Below the pieces are notes generated by a model, which was given only the letters and a program-made list of their open reading frames with translations, was not told the origin of the DNA and made no database searches. DNA of 64,000 bases from Stercorarius parasiticus (Eukaryota; Chordata; Aves; Charadriiformes; Stercorariidae), in NCBI GenBank assembly GCA_013396915.1, contig VWZL01000107.1, positions 33,369 to 97,368 on the forward strand. The letters run 5' to 3'. This document shows positions 52,601 through 64,000 of this stretch, piece by piece. How positions within the stretch are numbered: the first letter of the stretch is position 1; each line of letters opens with the position of its first letter. The position numbers were made by a program, and so were the translations under genes.

Positions 52601-55561
52601 TCACAATTTCTCCATAACAGTCTTGCAGCACCAAAGAGAAAAGAATGATTAGATAACACTGAAAATCAACCTTTGCTTGGAGTTTTATCTAAAACCTACT
52701 GAAGTTACTCAGATGAGTTCTGTTGCCTCCAATGAGTATTGTGCTAAGACCCAGACTTGCAGCATTGGACATGATAACCTACGTCTCCCCTTCTGTAAGA
52801 CCATTATGAATTTATCCTCATTTATTTTTGAAGGAAGAATGGGGAATGTCCCAATATCACTAGCAAAACAGTATTTCCTCACTCTTTAAAACACACAGAT
52901 ACATACAGCACAAGAACAATGCTGATGGCTGACTTGATGCTCTTTGATGTGTGAACTTATAAGACAATTGGAGACATTCCAATTATCTCCAGTTCAAAGT
53001 TAGGCCAAAATTAGAAGTAGGTATGAATAATGTATTAGGTTTTAGTAGAAACAGCAATACTGAGCAGAATAAAGATGAAAGTTTAGCTTAGCTGTGAATA
53101 TGTGGAAACAGGTAAGCAACACTGCTTCCTTAAACAGACACGTTGGAATTGCACATCCTCACAAGTTCAATTAACAAAACATATGTCAAAACAGAGTTTG
53201 TGACATATTATAAATTGCTTTCAAATGCACTTCTGACGTTTTCAAGATAATATTAGAAGCCTAACTTTTCTGTGAAACTTCCTCTAACTTCTTTATGAGG
53301 TTTTTTTAGAAGAAATAACCACATTGAAACACTTGTCATTTACCACAGTAGCTGAGAAGTTTGTTCCAAGTCAAAGGATGCATCTTGGAAGGTTCATTAG
53401 CCAACAGATAGGTCAACACACTGACCCCGATCCTCAAAGGGTGCTGAGCAGTCTATTTCAATTCATTTCAGAAAGCTTATCAATTTAATGAAAATCTAGC
53501 ATCTTAATTAAGGAATAAACAACTTCTAAGTAGTAACGCTTCTAGTTGGACAAGCTATTCTTGCTTAGATGTCTATATCGTGTTCCAGATAAAGATGCCC
53601 AGTGGCGTTCCAGCATTGTCTTGTGTTCCTACAATTCTAGTTTACTTTGTAGATTTTGGGGAAAAGATTGGATGTCAGAAGATTATCATGATAGTGCAGA
53701 TTGTAAGAATGAGAAGATATATATGGCTACTTCTTTGGTTTTTGCACTCTTATCAGAGATCTGTTTTCCATTTTCTACATTGTATACCCTCATAGTTCTG
53801 TGGCAACCAGAAGCAAACCTTTCCAGTAAGGCAGTGGCTGGCACTTGAGCACAGTGCCTTGTTAGTGACAGTTTTGACAAGGACAACTGTCAACAGGACA
53901 GAGATGATTTTTCATGGTTTGTGCATGAAGTTATCTGTACCATTATTTAGATGCCCTTGCTGAAATCCTGCATTGCCTTCCTTCACTGACTTCAGTTTAA
54001 GTTTGCTAGTATTTTGCACAGCATAAAAATGAAGTGACTGTATAAAGCAATCCCATATTCTCCTGATCTTTAGTGCAGCAAACAAGCTTTAGCAAAAACA
54101 AAATATTATATCACTCAATAAACTCGCTGGGACTACAAAACAATAAAGCACACATTTCAACAAATTCATAGAATATCTGTTATAAAAGTTAATTAATGTA
54201 CTAGCTATTATGAATTATTATCTTCTATACCATGCAATGCTAGGGCAATTCTAGGCTTTCGTCTACTTTAAAAAATAACTACCAATAAAAAGCATTAGCA
54301 TATACAGTGCTTTTCATCTTCTGTTTTAAAATTACAATTCCATTTCCTAGAACCAGCAGCTCCACTTGAACAAACCCTTCTTTACTTCAACAGACGTAGG
54401 TGTGAGAGGGGGTGGACGTTTGACTTCATCTACCAAGGGCATACAGCAGGATTGTGCTCAATTTACAACAGAGACCTTTAAAATGCCAACACTTGAGTGC
54501 CTCTGTAGTCTCAGATTTCTCCTGCATCACCCAATTTTTATGCCAGTAAAACAGCAGATCTGATAAGGAACATGGAATTAGGAACAATGTAATTGTTCCC
54601 CTTTTCTGGACTGGTCTTGCATCAAAGTAGAGTACGACAAGAAATTCCGCAGCCTACCTATTTCAGTAATGTGATGCAGCCTGGTGTGTAATCCTGGGAT
54701 AATTTTGTCAATAATGTTTATTATTATGCTCATAATCATTTTTGGAACAACATAAAATGATACAATATAGTGTTTTCAGTTAGGCAGAGAACTCTCCTGA
54801 TTAACGTATGTCTATAAAACATGTTGAACACACACAACTAAGCACTTTTAAATCTCACTGTCTTAAGTTAGCTTAGTCTTCATTAACAAATTTTAAAAGA
54901 TAGTTATCTAAGTCACTTAATGCATTTGCAAAACTTCATGTGAACCAAGTTGCATTTTTTACTTCAGGATTAGGCTGCCTGATTTCCTTTTAGTTAAATC
55001 TATAGCACAACTACTTCCCAGTGGGATGTCTTGTAAATTTAGGATTTCTAGCTCATCTTTGCCATGCACAAGTCCTGTGGGAGCCACTAATGAGAAGAGA
55101 GGAAATTATAACTTGCTCATAAGGAATTTTCTCCTACACAAATAAAAAATAATCCCATTTTCAGTGGAAGTTCTCAAATTATCAATCAGTACTGCAACAC
55201 AGTTAAGTCGTTACTATTAAATGGCTGCATTTGAAGGCAAAGCCCTTTGGAGTTATTTTCCTGCATATAGATCCTACAGAAATGTAAAAGTACTACCTCA
55301 TCAAAACTCCCTTACAATTAGGAAGTTTAAGGGCTTTATGAATAGACTGCCCAGGAAATCTGCCATGACATGGAAGGCTTTTACTTTTAAACCACCAGCT
55401 TAAATCTCTCTCAGACAGTAGGTAACTATGTATTAGTTCAGGACACAGACTGGTACCACGGAGGGATGGGGAAAGGGAAAAAAAATAAATCCCTTTCAAT
55501 CTTGCCATCCAAAGTTATTTAATTTTTTTTTTGGTTACTTTTTTAATTATGTAATATATGC

Positions 55562-55575
55562 ATATATATATATAT
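55562..55575. repeat. (AT)7 microsatellite
   Basis: Seven AT units inside a longer alternating AT-rich, self-complementary stretch at about 55551-55576. Confidence 0.85.
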
Positions 55576-56560
55576 GACCATGAGCTTTACATAGCATTTT
55601 ACATTTTGCACGTATAGTGATGACAGTTTGTTTTGAAAATTTGTGGAGAGAAAACTAAATAATAGAGTTGACCATATTTTCCTGAACAAGTGGAGGCCCC
55701 TGAAAAACACTTAATAATTCTTTATTGAATTTATTTTTATTACAGACATTATTTACAGATAGCTATCTGTTTTACATACCCAGCCTACATCTCTCTATAG
55801 CTTCTCTCCTCAGATGTACCTACAATCTGGACGCATTTCTATCTTTTCTAGCTCTGGAGAAAAAAGGTAGTTGAGAAAACAGGAAATAGAGGGAAAGTAG
55901 CATCAACCATGGGAGCACTCTGTGAATTCTACAAAGATTACAGATTTCTGAGCTCTAGTTCCAAAAATCTTTCACCAATGTGATTGTTCATTTTAGGGAG
56001 CTTTAGCATCCCTACACAAATGAAAATAATAATTTAAAAAAAAAAGTAAACACAGATAAGTTTAAAAGCAGTCTCCAAACCTGAGCTAAGAGTAAAACCA
56101 TCTCTGCCCATTTTATGCACAGCTTTGGCAGACCCAAGAACCTAGTCTAATGAGGAACACAAGTGAGCACCAGAAGGAACATGCCGCCCATGGGGAAACA
56201 ATATCAGCTTTAAGTTTGCCACATGTTCATGCCTGGGGAATCCCCTTTGAAGTTGCTAGATGATGTGACATCTGTTTCACGCCACTGGAGCGAGGCAAAC
56301 AGCAGCAGCGAGGTTGAAACCCAGACACATCAGAGCATACAGCGCTCTTGAATTCACTGTATTTGTTTTATACTTTTTGATTCTCCCTCTTCTGGTGAGA
56401 AGGGGAGGGAAGAATAAAGACTGTAACATTTAAGTAAAATAATAAAACAGCCTCCCTAAAAGATCTTTAATATTGGTATAATGAACTTGAAAAAGGCAGA
56501 GAAAAGGCTGACGAATTCAATGATTATTATCTTACTGACATCAAAATAACTAAGTGTTCC

Positions 56561-56575
56561 AAAAAAAAAAAAAAA
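56561..56575. repeat. Poly(A) tract, 15 bases
   Basis: A simple A run followed by GAAAAAAG. No retroposon body is recognised. Confidence 0.85.
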
Positions 56576-56863
56576 GAAAAAAGATATATTCAAGTGGAAA
56601 TTAAAGAAACTCAGTATGCTATGATACAGCTAGCCTTCAGATGAGTGCCAGTCCTAAATGGCAAAGCCAAAAAGGTTCAAGGCACACATTGTTTTTTCAT
56701 CATCAGTTGTTTGAATTGTGACTTGATCAATACAGAGCACAGGGAAAATAAAAGCTCCAGGAAGACATTAAATCTTTTTTATTTGTAGTTGACTTACATT
56801 TATTTCCTTATAGATATTGTCATAAAGGGTTGAGCTGAAGTATAGCTCAGTCATGTTAATTCT

Positions 56864-56946
56864 TTGACTGATTGTCAAGATGCTTTAGCAAAACAGAACT
56901 GCTTTAGCAAAACTTGACTATGTCAAGATGCTTTAGCAAAACAGAA
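56864..56946. repeat. Local tandem duplication with nested repeat
   Basis: A 26-base block starting TGTCAAGATGCTTTAGCA is present identically at 56873-56898 and 56921-56946 (period 48). The core GCTTTAGCAAAAC occurs a third time between them at 56901-56913. TTGACT precedes each copy (56864, 56914). The near-perfect identity points to a recent slippage-type duplication. The unit resembles no known element. Confidence 0.85.
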
Positions 56947-59900
56947 GACTAAATAATTGTTCAGTTAATTTCACTATCATACAGGTAGCTCTCTGATTTT
57001 TAATTTTTTTTTTATTTTCAATATTTATGCACATATAACAGGGGGTTTGTTCACCTGCAGATTAGTCCTCACCTTAATCCAGTGCAAATCTGACCATATA
57101 GGGTCATCACATTTTAGAGTTTCATGTTCAATAGTTTATGTTTGGACAGTCTGAGGCTGTGACCTAGGATATATAAGATAGGATAAATATACATATATAT
57201 GAGACATTACCTGGTATTCTGTGCTACTCAGCATCAAATCAATATACATTTGTTTATTCACTATGTTTGTGATATGATAGTGCAAGTCCTTCCCAAGTAG
57301 CTCAAACTATGCTGAAACACACCGTAGCTGATAGTCTCATCTATACACACATTTGTAAGTAGGCTTGGGGGCTCATCCATCTGTTCACTAGCTCTTGTTG
57401 TTCATCAAAATGCTTTTGTAAAAATAAATTAACTTTTGAATACTTAATTTGGTGACAACTTCTTGCTAAAATTAAACCACATTTAATTTTATTTTCTCAA
57501 TATTTCTCCATATCTTTTGTTCAAGATATTGTTAAAACTATCATCCTTAATTCTATTACAAATAAAGTAATTAGAATTAAACCAACAGCTGTTAACTGCC
57601 CTGTAAACTGAGTAGATTTTAGCCCACTCTAAAACTTCCCTAATCATTGCTGCTGAACGTCTTGGCTGTGTCAGCAAGAACTGAATTACTTGCAGTAATT
57701 CAGGTAAGACAGACAATGCAAGTAATCACGTTTAACGGAAATTTGTTTGTATACTAGTACAGCTGCAAGTGAGTTACTGCAAATGAGCTCAACAGACCAG
57801 CGTTTCTCACCATCAGCTGTAAAATAAAATTTGTAAAACCAAAGAGATTGAAAACAGAAAAGAAAAAAAAAGAAAAGGGAAATTGATCCCATCACTGATC
57901 ACCGAATCTTCCAAAATACTTGTGGGAATGCTAACAATGTTGCTGTCTTGCTGTCATAGTTTCTGCTAAAGCAAACAGAAGGTTGACTAGTCAGACTGGC
58001 AATTTTGATCTGCTAATTGTGATGCCCCGAAGCTTATAACACTAAAAATAAACTTCTTTTTTGTTGAGACAGTTAAAAGAAATAGCAACCCACATGCATT
58101 TACAAAAATATCATATCAAGAAGATTGACATCAGCAGACATGCAGATTTTTCTTCCCCTGGGCACCAAATTGCTGAAGTATATACATGATCCCTTCTTGG
58201 CATAATTGATTTTCACTTTCTGCAGGGTGGCACATTCTTGGAATAGCTTGTGTCGAAGAGAGCATGAATATGCAAGTGAAGGACACACTAGCTAGGATAA
58301 GACCATAACTCTTTCATCTTGAACCCAAGCTTGAACCCAATTTAAAATAGAATATCAGTTGCCTTTAAATATTCAGTTTAAAAAGACCTTAAATAAAATT
58401 AACAAAAAGAGTGCACATTACATTAACATACCTCTGTTCTTCCATGTTGTAGTCAAAAGCAGACCAAATCACAAACATTAAAATCAGCTTTTTTTATGCT
58501 TTTTCTGCTCTTTCTTGGAAAACAAGATATGAGAAACAATGAGCAGACTCCATCACTTCCAGAAAACAGCTAACGAATAAGAATTGAACAAATCTACAAC
58601 TATAGTAGAAGCAGCTGTTTAACTGCACCCTGATTGCCTAAATTATCATGTACACATGACAAGTGGAGGCAGTGTCTTTAAGCAAAGCAGGCTAAGCCAA
58701 CTATCTTTTTCTGAGATCTTTTCCTTTCATTCACTCCCTGACTAGCTCTCCTATGCATTTAAATGACCTAAGGTCCTCAGACCCCTGCAAGATGTTTCTC
58801 TTGCTACATCATTAATTCGAAGTAGAAGTATCACTCCTTTTTATTTGCCTTTGTGGTTTGTTTTTTTTTTTTTTTACACCAAAGCTGATTCATCCACAGC
58901 AATCAAGAATATAACAAGGACATCCATGATCTATTACAGTGTTGTTTCACAACTGGATGTACCTTAAATCTCAATTAGCAGGCAACATAATTCCTAAAAA
59001 CTACAGAATTCTATGACCGGAGCATCTATGAAAATCAAGAACCAAACTGACTGCTAGTGAAGTTCTTCAGGCAGCTGTGCCAAAATAACCATTAAAATCT
59101 CAGTCACTAATTAACAGCCACACACCAGTATCATCAGCAGTTTGTATCAGATTATGTTATATCTCCTATTTTGGCAGAGGCACAAAAAACTGGCAATTAG
59201 CACCATGTCTTCTCTAAATCCTGGGGAAGAGCTTTCCTTTCAATCCAAGGGGGAGCTACAGTACCGAGCATCAGTGAAAAGACAGTTCCACACTGCTCAG
59301 CAAACAGTTACTCTCAATGGTGTCACAGGGCTGACCTTATGCCGGTGAAAACATAGTTTGCTCCACAGATACGTAACTGAATTTTCACAACTAGTTTTCC
59401 CTTTCAGGTAGAACTGAAAACAGACACAGTGATGAACCACATCTTAAGTTGTTCTTATATTTTCAGCTTGGTTTGCTCTGAAAATTGTTAGATATCTCAG
59501 GGGTAGAGTTGGTCAAGACCTCTTCAGCAAAACATTTTAAAAATGGAAAATGCCATTTCCAAACTACAACATTTATTGGCTCTGACAAAACTATTATGTG
59601 GAAGGATTCATTGTGTCCCAGGTCAGAGACAGAGACAAAGGCGTGGTCAGTAATAGCCACAGACTGATGGTGAGAGCGTTTAACCTCAATTAAAGTCTCA
59701 AGCTTAAAAAGCTTTACTCAGTTCAGAATCACGATTTAAAACCCTTTTCTCCCACTCCCATCTGCTGACAAGTTATTAATATGCCATCAAGTTATTCTGC
59801 AGCATGACTCTCTGAAATTTAGAAATCTTCAAATTAATCTAAAAGTGGTTTGAGAACAGCTTTCATATCTTAAGATTTGTATGCAACAAGGAAATCTTGA

Positions 59901-61204
59901 ATATCTGTGCAGCCCTACAAATAAAACCAAAACCCTAACATTGCCTAAAGACACTCGCCCGGGGCTTTGAAGCTCTACCTACATTCTACTCCTTAAATTA
60001 TAAATTCTTACAAATGGTCCATGCTACCTTGTGTCCATGCAAGACACCCATCTGAGGCCACTGCTGTTACTGCTTGTGGAGTTTAATGGCTTTTTCTGGA
60101 CAAATTCCCTATTTCAGGTCCAGACAAAATGGTTCAGTCTATAACCAAGGCCATCAATCAATAAAAACCATGAACATAATGTGCATTTTAAATTCACCCT
60201 TCTTTTTCATGTTCCAAATATTAGGCTATATGCCTCAGAGCCTTACAAAATGCAAGAACCAGAATATACTGCTATAACTATACTAGTAAAGGTGACAGGC
60301 ATACAAAATAATTTCTGTAATCATACTACTCTGTGGATATAATAAACTACTGGAACAGAATATAATATGCAAATACAGTGACCTTCTATACCATGGACAC
60401 TTTCAAGGCCTGTAGATCTCCGAGTAACAGCTCAGACTCAACCTCAGAGTAAGAAAAAAGGCTATCCACTAAACCCAGTTGTGCTTCAAAGACCAAAGCG
60501 ATGTGCTGTAGTCATCCTACTGTGTACATAAAAGGGTGCGAATGGATAGATGAAGACTCGATCCCATTTTGTTATTTAATCAACACTATGAAGAATGCCA
60601 TACACAATTATGCCCACTTTCCATGCCAGTTCCTCTGGTTTTGTCCCTCTTTGCTTCCTTCACTGCAGACGCTGGGGCTTTAAATCATGTTGACATAGTC
60701 TGTTAAATGAAACCAAATGTTAATAATGACCAGATCTGTGTGGAAGGTGACCAACAAGTGATTTGAGTAGCTTGACAATGAAAGCTCCAAAGACATAATT
60801 TCTAAGACAGTCCCCTTTATACATAGGGCTACAGCCTCAGATCAGCATTAGTGACATTTATAATTACTTGCTTTTCTTAAGTACAGTTACATTTTAAATG
60901 TACACACAGACACATTTGAGTAAGTTATTTCCAAAATGCTGTTTTCTGAGACCAGCAGAAAAACCTCTTTCCTTCTTCCTTGACTCTCACATCTAACTTT
61001 ATAACCTTCACTCTGAAATCGATTTCTCCTTCATTTTCACACATTTTTCTTTGCTAATATTCCTCAGTTTTACCAAGTTATTGATCAGCAACTTTCCACT
61101 TAAGAGGAGATGTAACTCTACTAGGAAATTGTATTCAAATGCCATAAAGCAAAAACTTACTGTCCAAATATAAAAACATAAAAAGTAAGCACAATGGTGT
61201 GAAA
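56947..61204. other. AT-rich noncoding DNA
   Basis: No gene or element recognised. A 12-bp tandem duplication (CTTGAACCCAAG, then CTTGAACCCAAT) is at 58318-58341 and a 15-T run at 58861-58875. Confidence 0.55.
58318..58341. repeat. 12-bp tandem duplication
   Basis: Two copies of CTTGAACCCAAK in tandem, differing only at the last base. Confidence 0.85.
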
Positions 61205-61335
61205 ATATCCTTCATCTCACAGATGAATACTGAATCACACTGAGATTAAACAATTTGTCCAGTAAGTCTGTAGGCACAAGCAAGACTAGAATCCAAATAC
61301 TGCAAATGCCAGTCCAGTTCATTAATCGTAAAAGA
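61205..61335 (-). mobile_element. Ancient MIR-type SINE relic
   Basis: Read on the plus strand, the blocks follow the reverse complement of MIR in order: ATCTCACAGATGAA, CTGAATCACACTGAGATTAA (the consensus has CTGAGGCACAGAGAGGTTAA), ACAATTTGTCCA, CAAGCAAGACTAGAATCCAA, and GCCAGTCCAGTTCATTAATC. The element is therefore on the minus strand. It retains the conserved core and much of the tRNA-related part. It is strongly diverged, as expected for this age. Recognised by consensus order rather than by search. Confidence 0.75.
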
Positions 61336-61689
61336 ATAGAACATGTTATACCAATGTTAGCCAGTATAAGAGAGGCTGAAGCAACCTTCAAGGTTGAGAC
61401 AGTCATGGCGTGACTGCTGCTGACTCACTCTGCAGCAAGATACTCCTCTGACCAGCTGGATTGAACCACAGCAGCGCTGCCTTAAAAATAATCTACAGAA
61501 CAAGTACAGGCTCTGATGATTAAACCTGCTCTAGGGTCCACCCACCAGTAACATGAGGCAATGCCTAATGAAAACATCTTCAAAATGCAAGCAATTTGTT
61601 GAGGAAGAGAACTTACATAACTACAAGAACAATTAGACCTTAGAGAGTTTCTGTATCAACAGATTTCAACATTCAGCATACAGATAGCT
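61336..61689. other. Unassigned spacer between two MIR relics
   Basis: No gene or repeat is readable; the sequence is of mixed composition without long runs. Confidence 0.5.
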
Positions 61690-61812
61690 AAAGGTCATCA
61701 TCCACACTTTACAGATAGAGAAACAGAAATAAAAGGATAACATGATTCATCTGTTACATGCTATACAAGCTGAATTTAGGTCTTCAACTTCTCTGATTTA
61801 TAAAAACAACCT
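61690..61812 (-). mobile_element. Ancient MIR-type SINE relic
   Basis: A second reverse-complement MIR: ATCATCCACACTTTACAGAT, AGAGAAACAGAAATAAAAGG (the consensus has GAGGAAACTGAGGCACAGAG), a decayed TAACATGATTCATC block for TTAAGTGATTTGCCC, GCTGAATTTAGGTCTTCAAC and CTTCTCTGATTTATA. It has the same orientation as the copy 350 bp upstream. The pair could be independent insertions or two parts of an older duplicated segment; divergence between them favours independent insertion. Confidence 0.72.
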
Positions 61813-61913
61813 TTCCAACAACATTGCAAAACTACGCAATACAGTGTATGCTAGAAAAGGAAAAAAAATACATTTCCCTGAACTTGCATTCTCTAATACA
61901 CACTCCAATGTTC

Positions 61914-61939
61914 ATATACACATACATAGGTGTGTATAT
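61914..61939. repeat. Hairpin in CA/TG-rich sequence
   Basis: ATATACACA and TGTGTATAT are perfect 9-base arms around an 8-base loop. The surrounding 61900-61990 is made of alternating TA/CA words (TACACATAC, GTATACATAC), so it is a decayed purine-pyrimidine dinucleotide repeat. The overlapping ORFs on both strands here are products of that composition. Confidence 0.7.
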
Positions 61940-63526
61940 AAACAAGAAATACACACATATGTACACATACCCCTTTATGTATACATACAAAAAAAATCTA
62001 AAGGGAATCTGCTTGAATGCAGAACAGAGGAATATGGAAAAACACTGATACGGTGCCAACAAGCACAATATAAGGAACTGTAGAGAACAGGATAAGTCTC
62101 AGCCATTTGTCTCTACATATATTACTTTGGATTTTATCAAACTATGGCAAGAATCAGCTCCTATGCAATCTGTACTCTGGGGAAGAAGTATAGCCCACCA
62201 GCTATTCCAAACCTTGGTAGAAACCTTAGGTGCTCTTCACAGTGCCTATTGTGAGGTTGTATAACAACAGGCCTTTGCCTATAGAACAGAATACAGATAC
62301 ATGACTCTCAGAGAAGAGAGAGCATGCCTAGCTAGTATAGTTTACCTTAATTCTATTAGAACATTTCTAAATTCCTACATTTCTTAGTTCCAACGACAGG
62401 CTAGATCTAATTTCTGATATCAGAAAAACCCCCAAAACACAAACAAACGAAAAGATCAAGGATTGTTTTTACAACAGATTGAATCTGTGACTAGAGCTCA
62501 ATTAACTATGTATGCTTTGCTAAGATTAATGGGCATATACTTCTACAAGTCTCAGCAAATGTTTGAGTAAGGTGGAAAAACAGATTAGCACAGAAACAGA
62601 CTGAGATCCGATACTTGTTTTTCATGCGTACTTATTTGCAGGCTTGCTGGTGTTGTTCTTAGCTGTAAATATTAGATGAGTTATTAAAAGGTGTTCATAG
62701 CCTTCAGAAAGAAATATTATCATATTTATTATAGTGTTAGCCTATGCATTCCTACCTCCTATGCTTTCAATAACCTTTTATAAATACCTTAAAGATATTT
62801 AAATAAGACTTGACAAAACTTGTCCCTCACCCCCCTCTAGCATTACACACTAGCATCCTAACGTTAGTGCAGCAGGTCGGACCACTGGATTCAAAGCTCA
62901 TGCCGCCTGGGACTTGCTTGGTGTACAAGGCAGGCAGTGTGCTGTAACTGAGGAAAGCCTCTGAGTAAACAGGTATCAGATCTGCTACAACACCTGCATG
63001 CTCTAAAGGTTGTGGAGTACAGCCAAGATATGGGAGTGAGACAAACAGCAAAGCAGACTTGGCAGGGAGGAAGAGGACTGACTTTTCAAGTTGTCATTTA
63101 AGAGAAAAAACTCATTTTGTTAAGGGAAATAAGCTCTATAGTAGACCTGTTAAGATTTGGAAACCAAAAAGGAATTTAGTGGGCAAGCTGTAAAGATGAT
63201 GAGTAACTACAAATCTCTTTATAATCATTGCATGTTTAGGATGGATGACAGTGCTTGTCCTCAAATGGTGAGACATGTGCATGTTCCCAAATTCGTTTGC
63301 CCTGCCCACCTACCTAGACTGGCATGCTTACTTCCAAAAAGGCTTTTCCCACATTAATCACCACGGAAACCAGTGAAGCCTTCTGCTACATATTGAAACA
63401 CAACCAGTAAATCAGAAGCTTAATAATAAAAAAAAAAAATATATTAATGAATGCCTAGAGACAACGAGGCAAATACTGAAACATCCCAATTCAAGTACAA
63501 TGAGAAACAGGATGGGGAAAAAATAG
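61940..63526. other. AT-rich noncoding DNA
   Basis: Nothing recognised. An A-rich run near 63428-63440 lies shortly before the minus-strand CR1 fragment. Short frames at 62827-63051 (minus) and 63157-63357 (plus) are unassigned. Confidence 0.55.
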
Positions 63527-63618
63527 AATCATAGAACGGTTTGCGTTGGAAGGGATCTTCAAGATCATCTACCTCCAACCCCCCTGCCATGTGCACGGAC
63601 AGCTTCCACTAGACTACC
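63525..63618 (-). mobile_element. CR1 LINE 3' end, strongly 5'-truncated
   Basis: The plus strand reads AGAATCATAGAACGGTTTGC, then GTTGGAAGGGATCTTCAAGA, CATCTACCTCCAACCCCCCT, GCCATGTGCACGGACAGC and CACTAGACTA. This is the reverse complement of the last about 95 bases of a CR1 3' UTR, including one full and one partial terminal octamer. The insertion is therefore in antisense orientation and holds no coding sequence. It is similar to the 3' UTR of the 33.7 kb copy but lies in a GC-richer setting near the CpG island. Confidence 0.9.
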
Positions 63619-63880
63619 ACATACGTTTCTGCGGGGGAAGGCTGCAAAGATGGCAACCCTCAGTTGTTCCTGAGCTTGTAGGGCGGGTGGATGCACCCAC
63701 CATCGAGCGTTTCCATAGGAGATGAGATTCTAGATACACACCCAGCCTGCTTGTGAAACAGCAGGGCTTGGTCCAGCGCCAGCCCTGCAGTCCGTGACCA
63801 GCCCAGGACTACCAGATGACTGGTACGGGCAACGTAGAAAGAGAAACAACTCCAGCAGACAGAGAATAAAAACAACTATT
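63619..63880. other. CpG-island shore, unassigned
   Basis: GC and CpG content rise compared with the rest of the window (for example TCTGCGGGGG, ATCGAGCGTTTCC, GGTACGGGCAACG). A 71-codon minus-strand frame shows no domain. This is probably the flank of the CpG-rich promoter region that follows. Confidence 0.5.
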
Positions 63881-64000
63881 AGCAGGGAGGGTTGGGCGGC
63901 ATTGCGCTTATTACGGCGGGCGCTGCCACCCGTGCCGACGTAAACAGCCTTACAGGGGGAGAACGGCGGCCCCAGGCCGCCTCCCCCGAGGAGCCCTGCG
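63881..64000. promoter_or_regulatory. Edge of a CpG island, probable promoter
   Basis: About 13 CpGs fall in the last roughly 105 bases, with high GC content, in contrast to the CpG-depleted 63 kb before it. A CGACGTAAACA segment contains a forkhead-type GTAAACA and a CRE-like ACGT core. GGCGGCCCCAGGCCGCC is a near-perfect GC-rich inverted repeat. In birds such islands usually mark gene promoters. The direction of transcription and the gene cannot be seen because the window stops inside the island. Confidence 0.65.

Larger units (their letters stand above)
49615..56863. other. AT-rich noncoding DNA
   Basis: No gene supported. A 15-A run is at 50137-50151, a 17-bp-period duplication of CAAAGTCTGRTAAA at about 50906-50939, an (AT)n run at 55562-55575, and a 15-A run at 56561-56575. 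ORFs of 60-100 codons are unassigned. Confidence 0.55.

Noticed and set aside
1..64000. CRISPR arrays, operons, ribosome binding sites, integrated prokaryotic islands
   Set aside because: There are no regularly spaced direct repeats and no dense gene packing. The repeats present are vertebrate LINE and SINE families.

Overview
This 64 kb window looks like bird nuclear DNA: AT-rich, CpG-poor, intergenic or intronic sequence with almost no coding content. The main evidence is a well-preserved CR1 LINE 3' end at about 33.66-34.11 kb. It closes with three tandem 8-bp units of the ATTCTATG type and has no poly(A) tail, which is the signature of avian and other sauropsid CR1 elements. A second, shorter CR1 3' end lies on the minus strand at 63.5 kb, a CR1 reverse-transcriptase fragment at 3.7-4.1 kb, and a much older CR1 ORF2 relic at 23.5-24.3 kb. 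Three ancient MIR-type (tRNA-derived) SINE relics can be read at 25.3, 61.2 and 61.7 kb. The species cannot be fixed from the sequence.

Layout. 0-6 kb: AT-rich noncoding DNA with one CR1 RT fragment. 6.0-6.2 kb: a small GC-richer patch holding two adjacent perfect palindromes. 6-23 kb: noncoding DNA with one AT-rich block (about 17.3-17.7 kb) that looks like a possible conserved noncoding element and one unexplained 99-codon minus-strand ORF at 19.3-19.6 kb. 23.5-25.4 kb: ancient CR1, a poly(A) tract, a perfect palindrome containing a CRE, and a MIR. 26.3-26.6 kb: a CpG-retaining block. 33.7-34.1 kb: the younger CR1. 37.9-38.0 kb: a small CpG cluster before a possible splice donor. 49.0-49.6 kb: the best candidate for an untranslated or alternative first exon, with a CpG-containing stretch ending in a perfect AAG|GTAAGT donor. 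56.9 kb: a local tandem duplication. 61.2-61.9 kb: two MIRs and a hairpin. 63.5-64 kb: CR1, then CpG density climbs to the window edge, which appears to be the start of a CpG island and probably the promoter of a gene beyond the window.

No host protein-coding exon, rRNA, tRNA, CRISPR array or operon is recognised. The longest open frames are about 100-146 codons. Two of the four frames I looked at most closely belong to CR1, and the rest fit chance. I found no convincing new biological system; the regulatory candidates are inferences that need alignment and transcript data.
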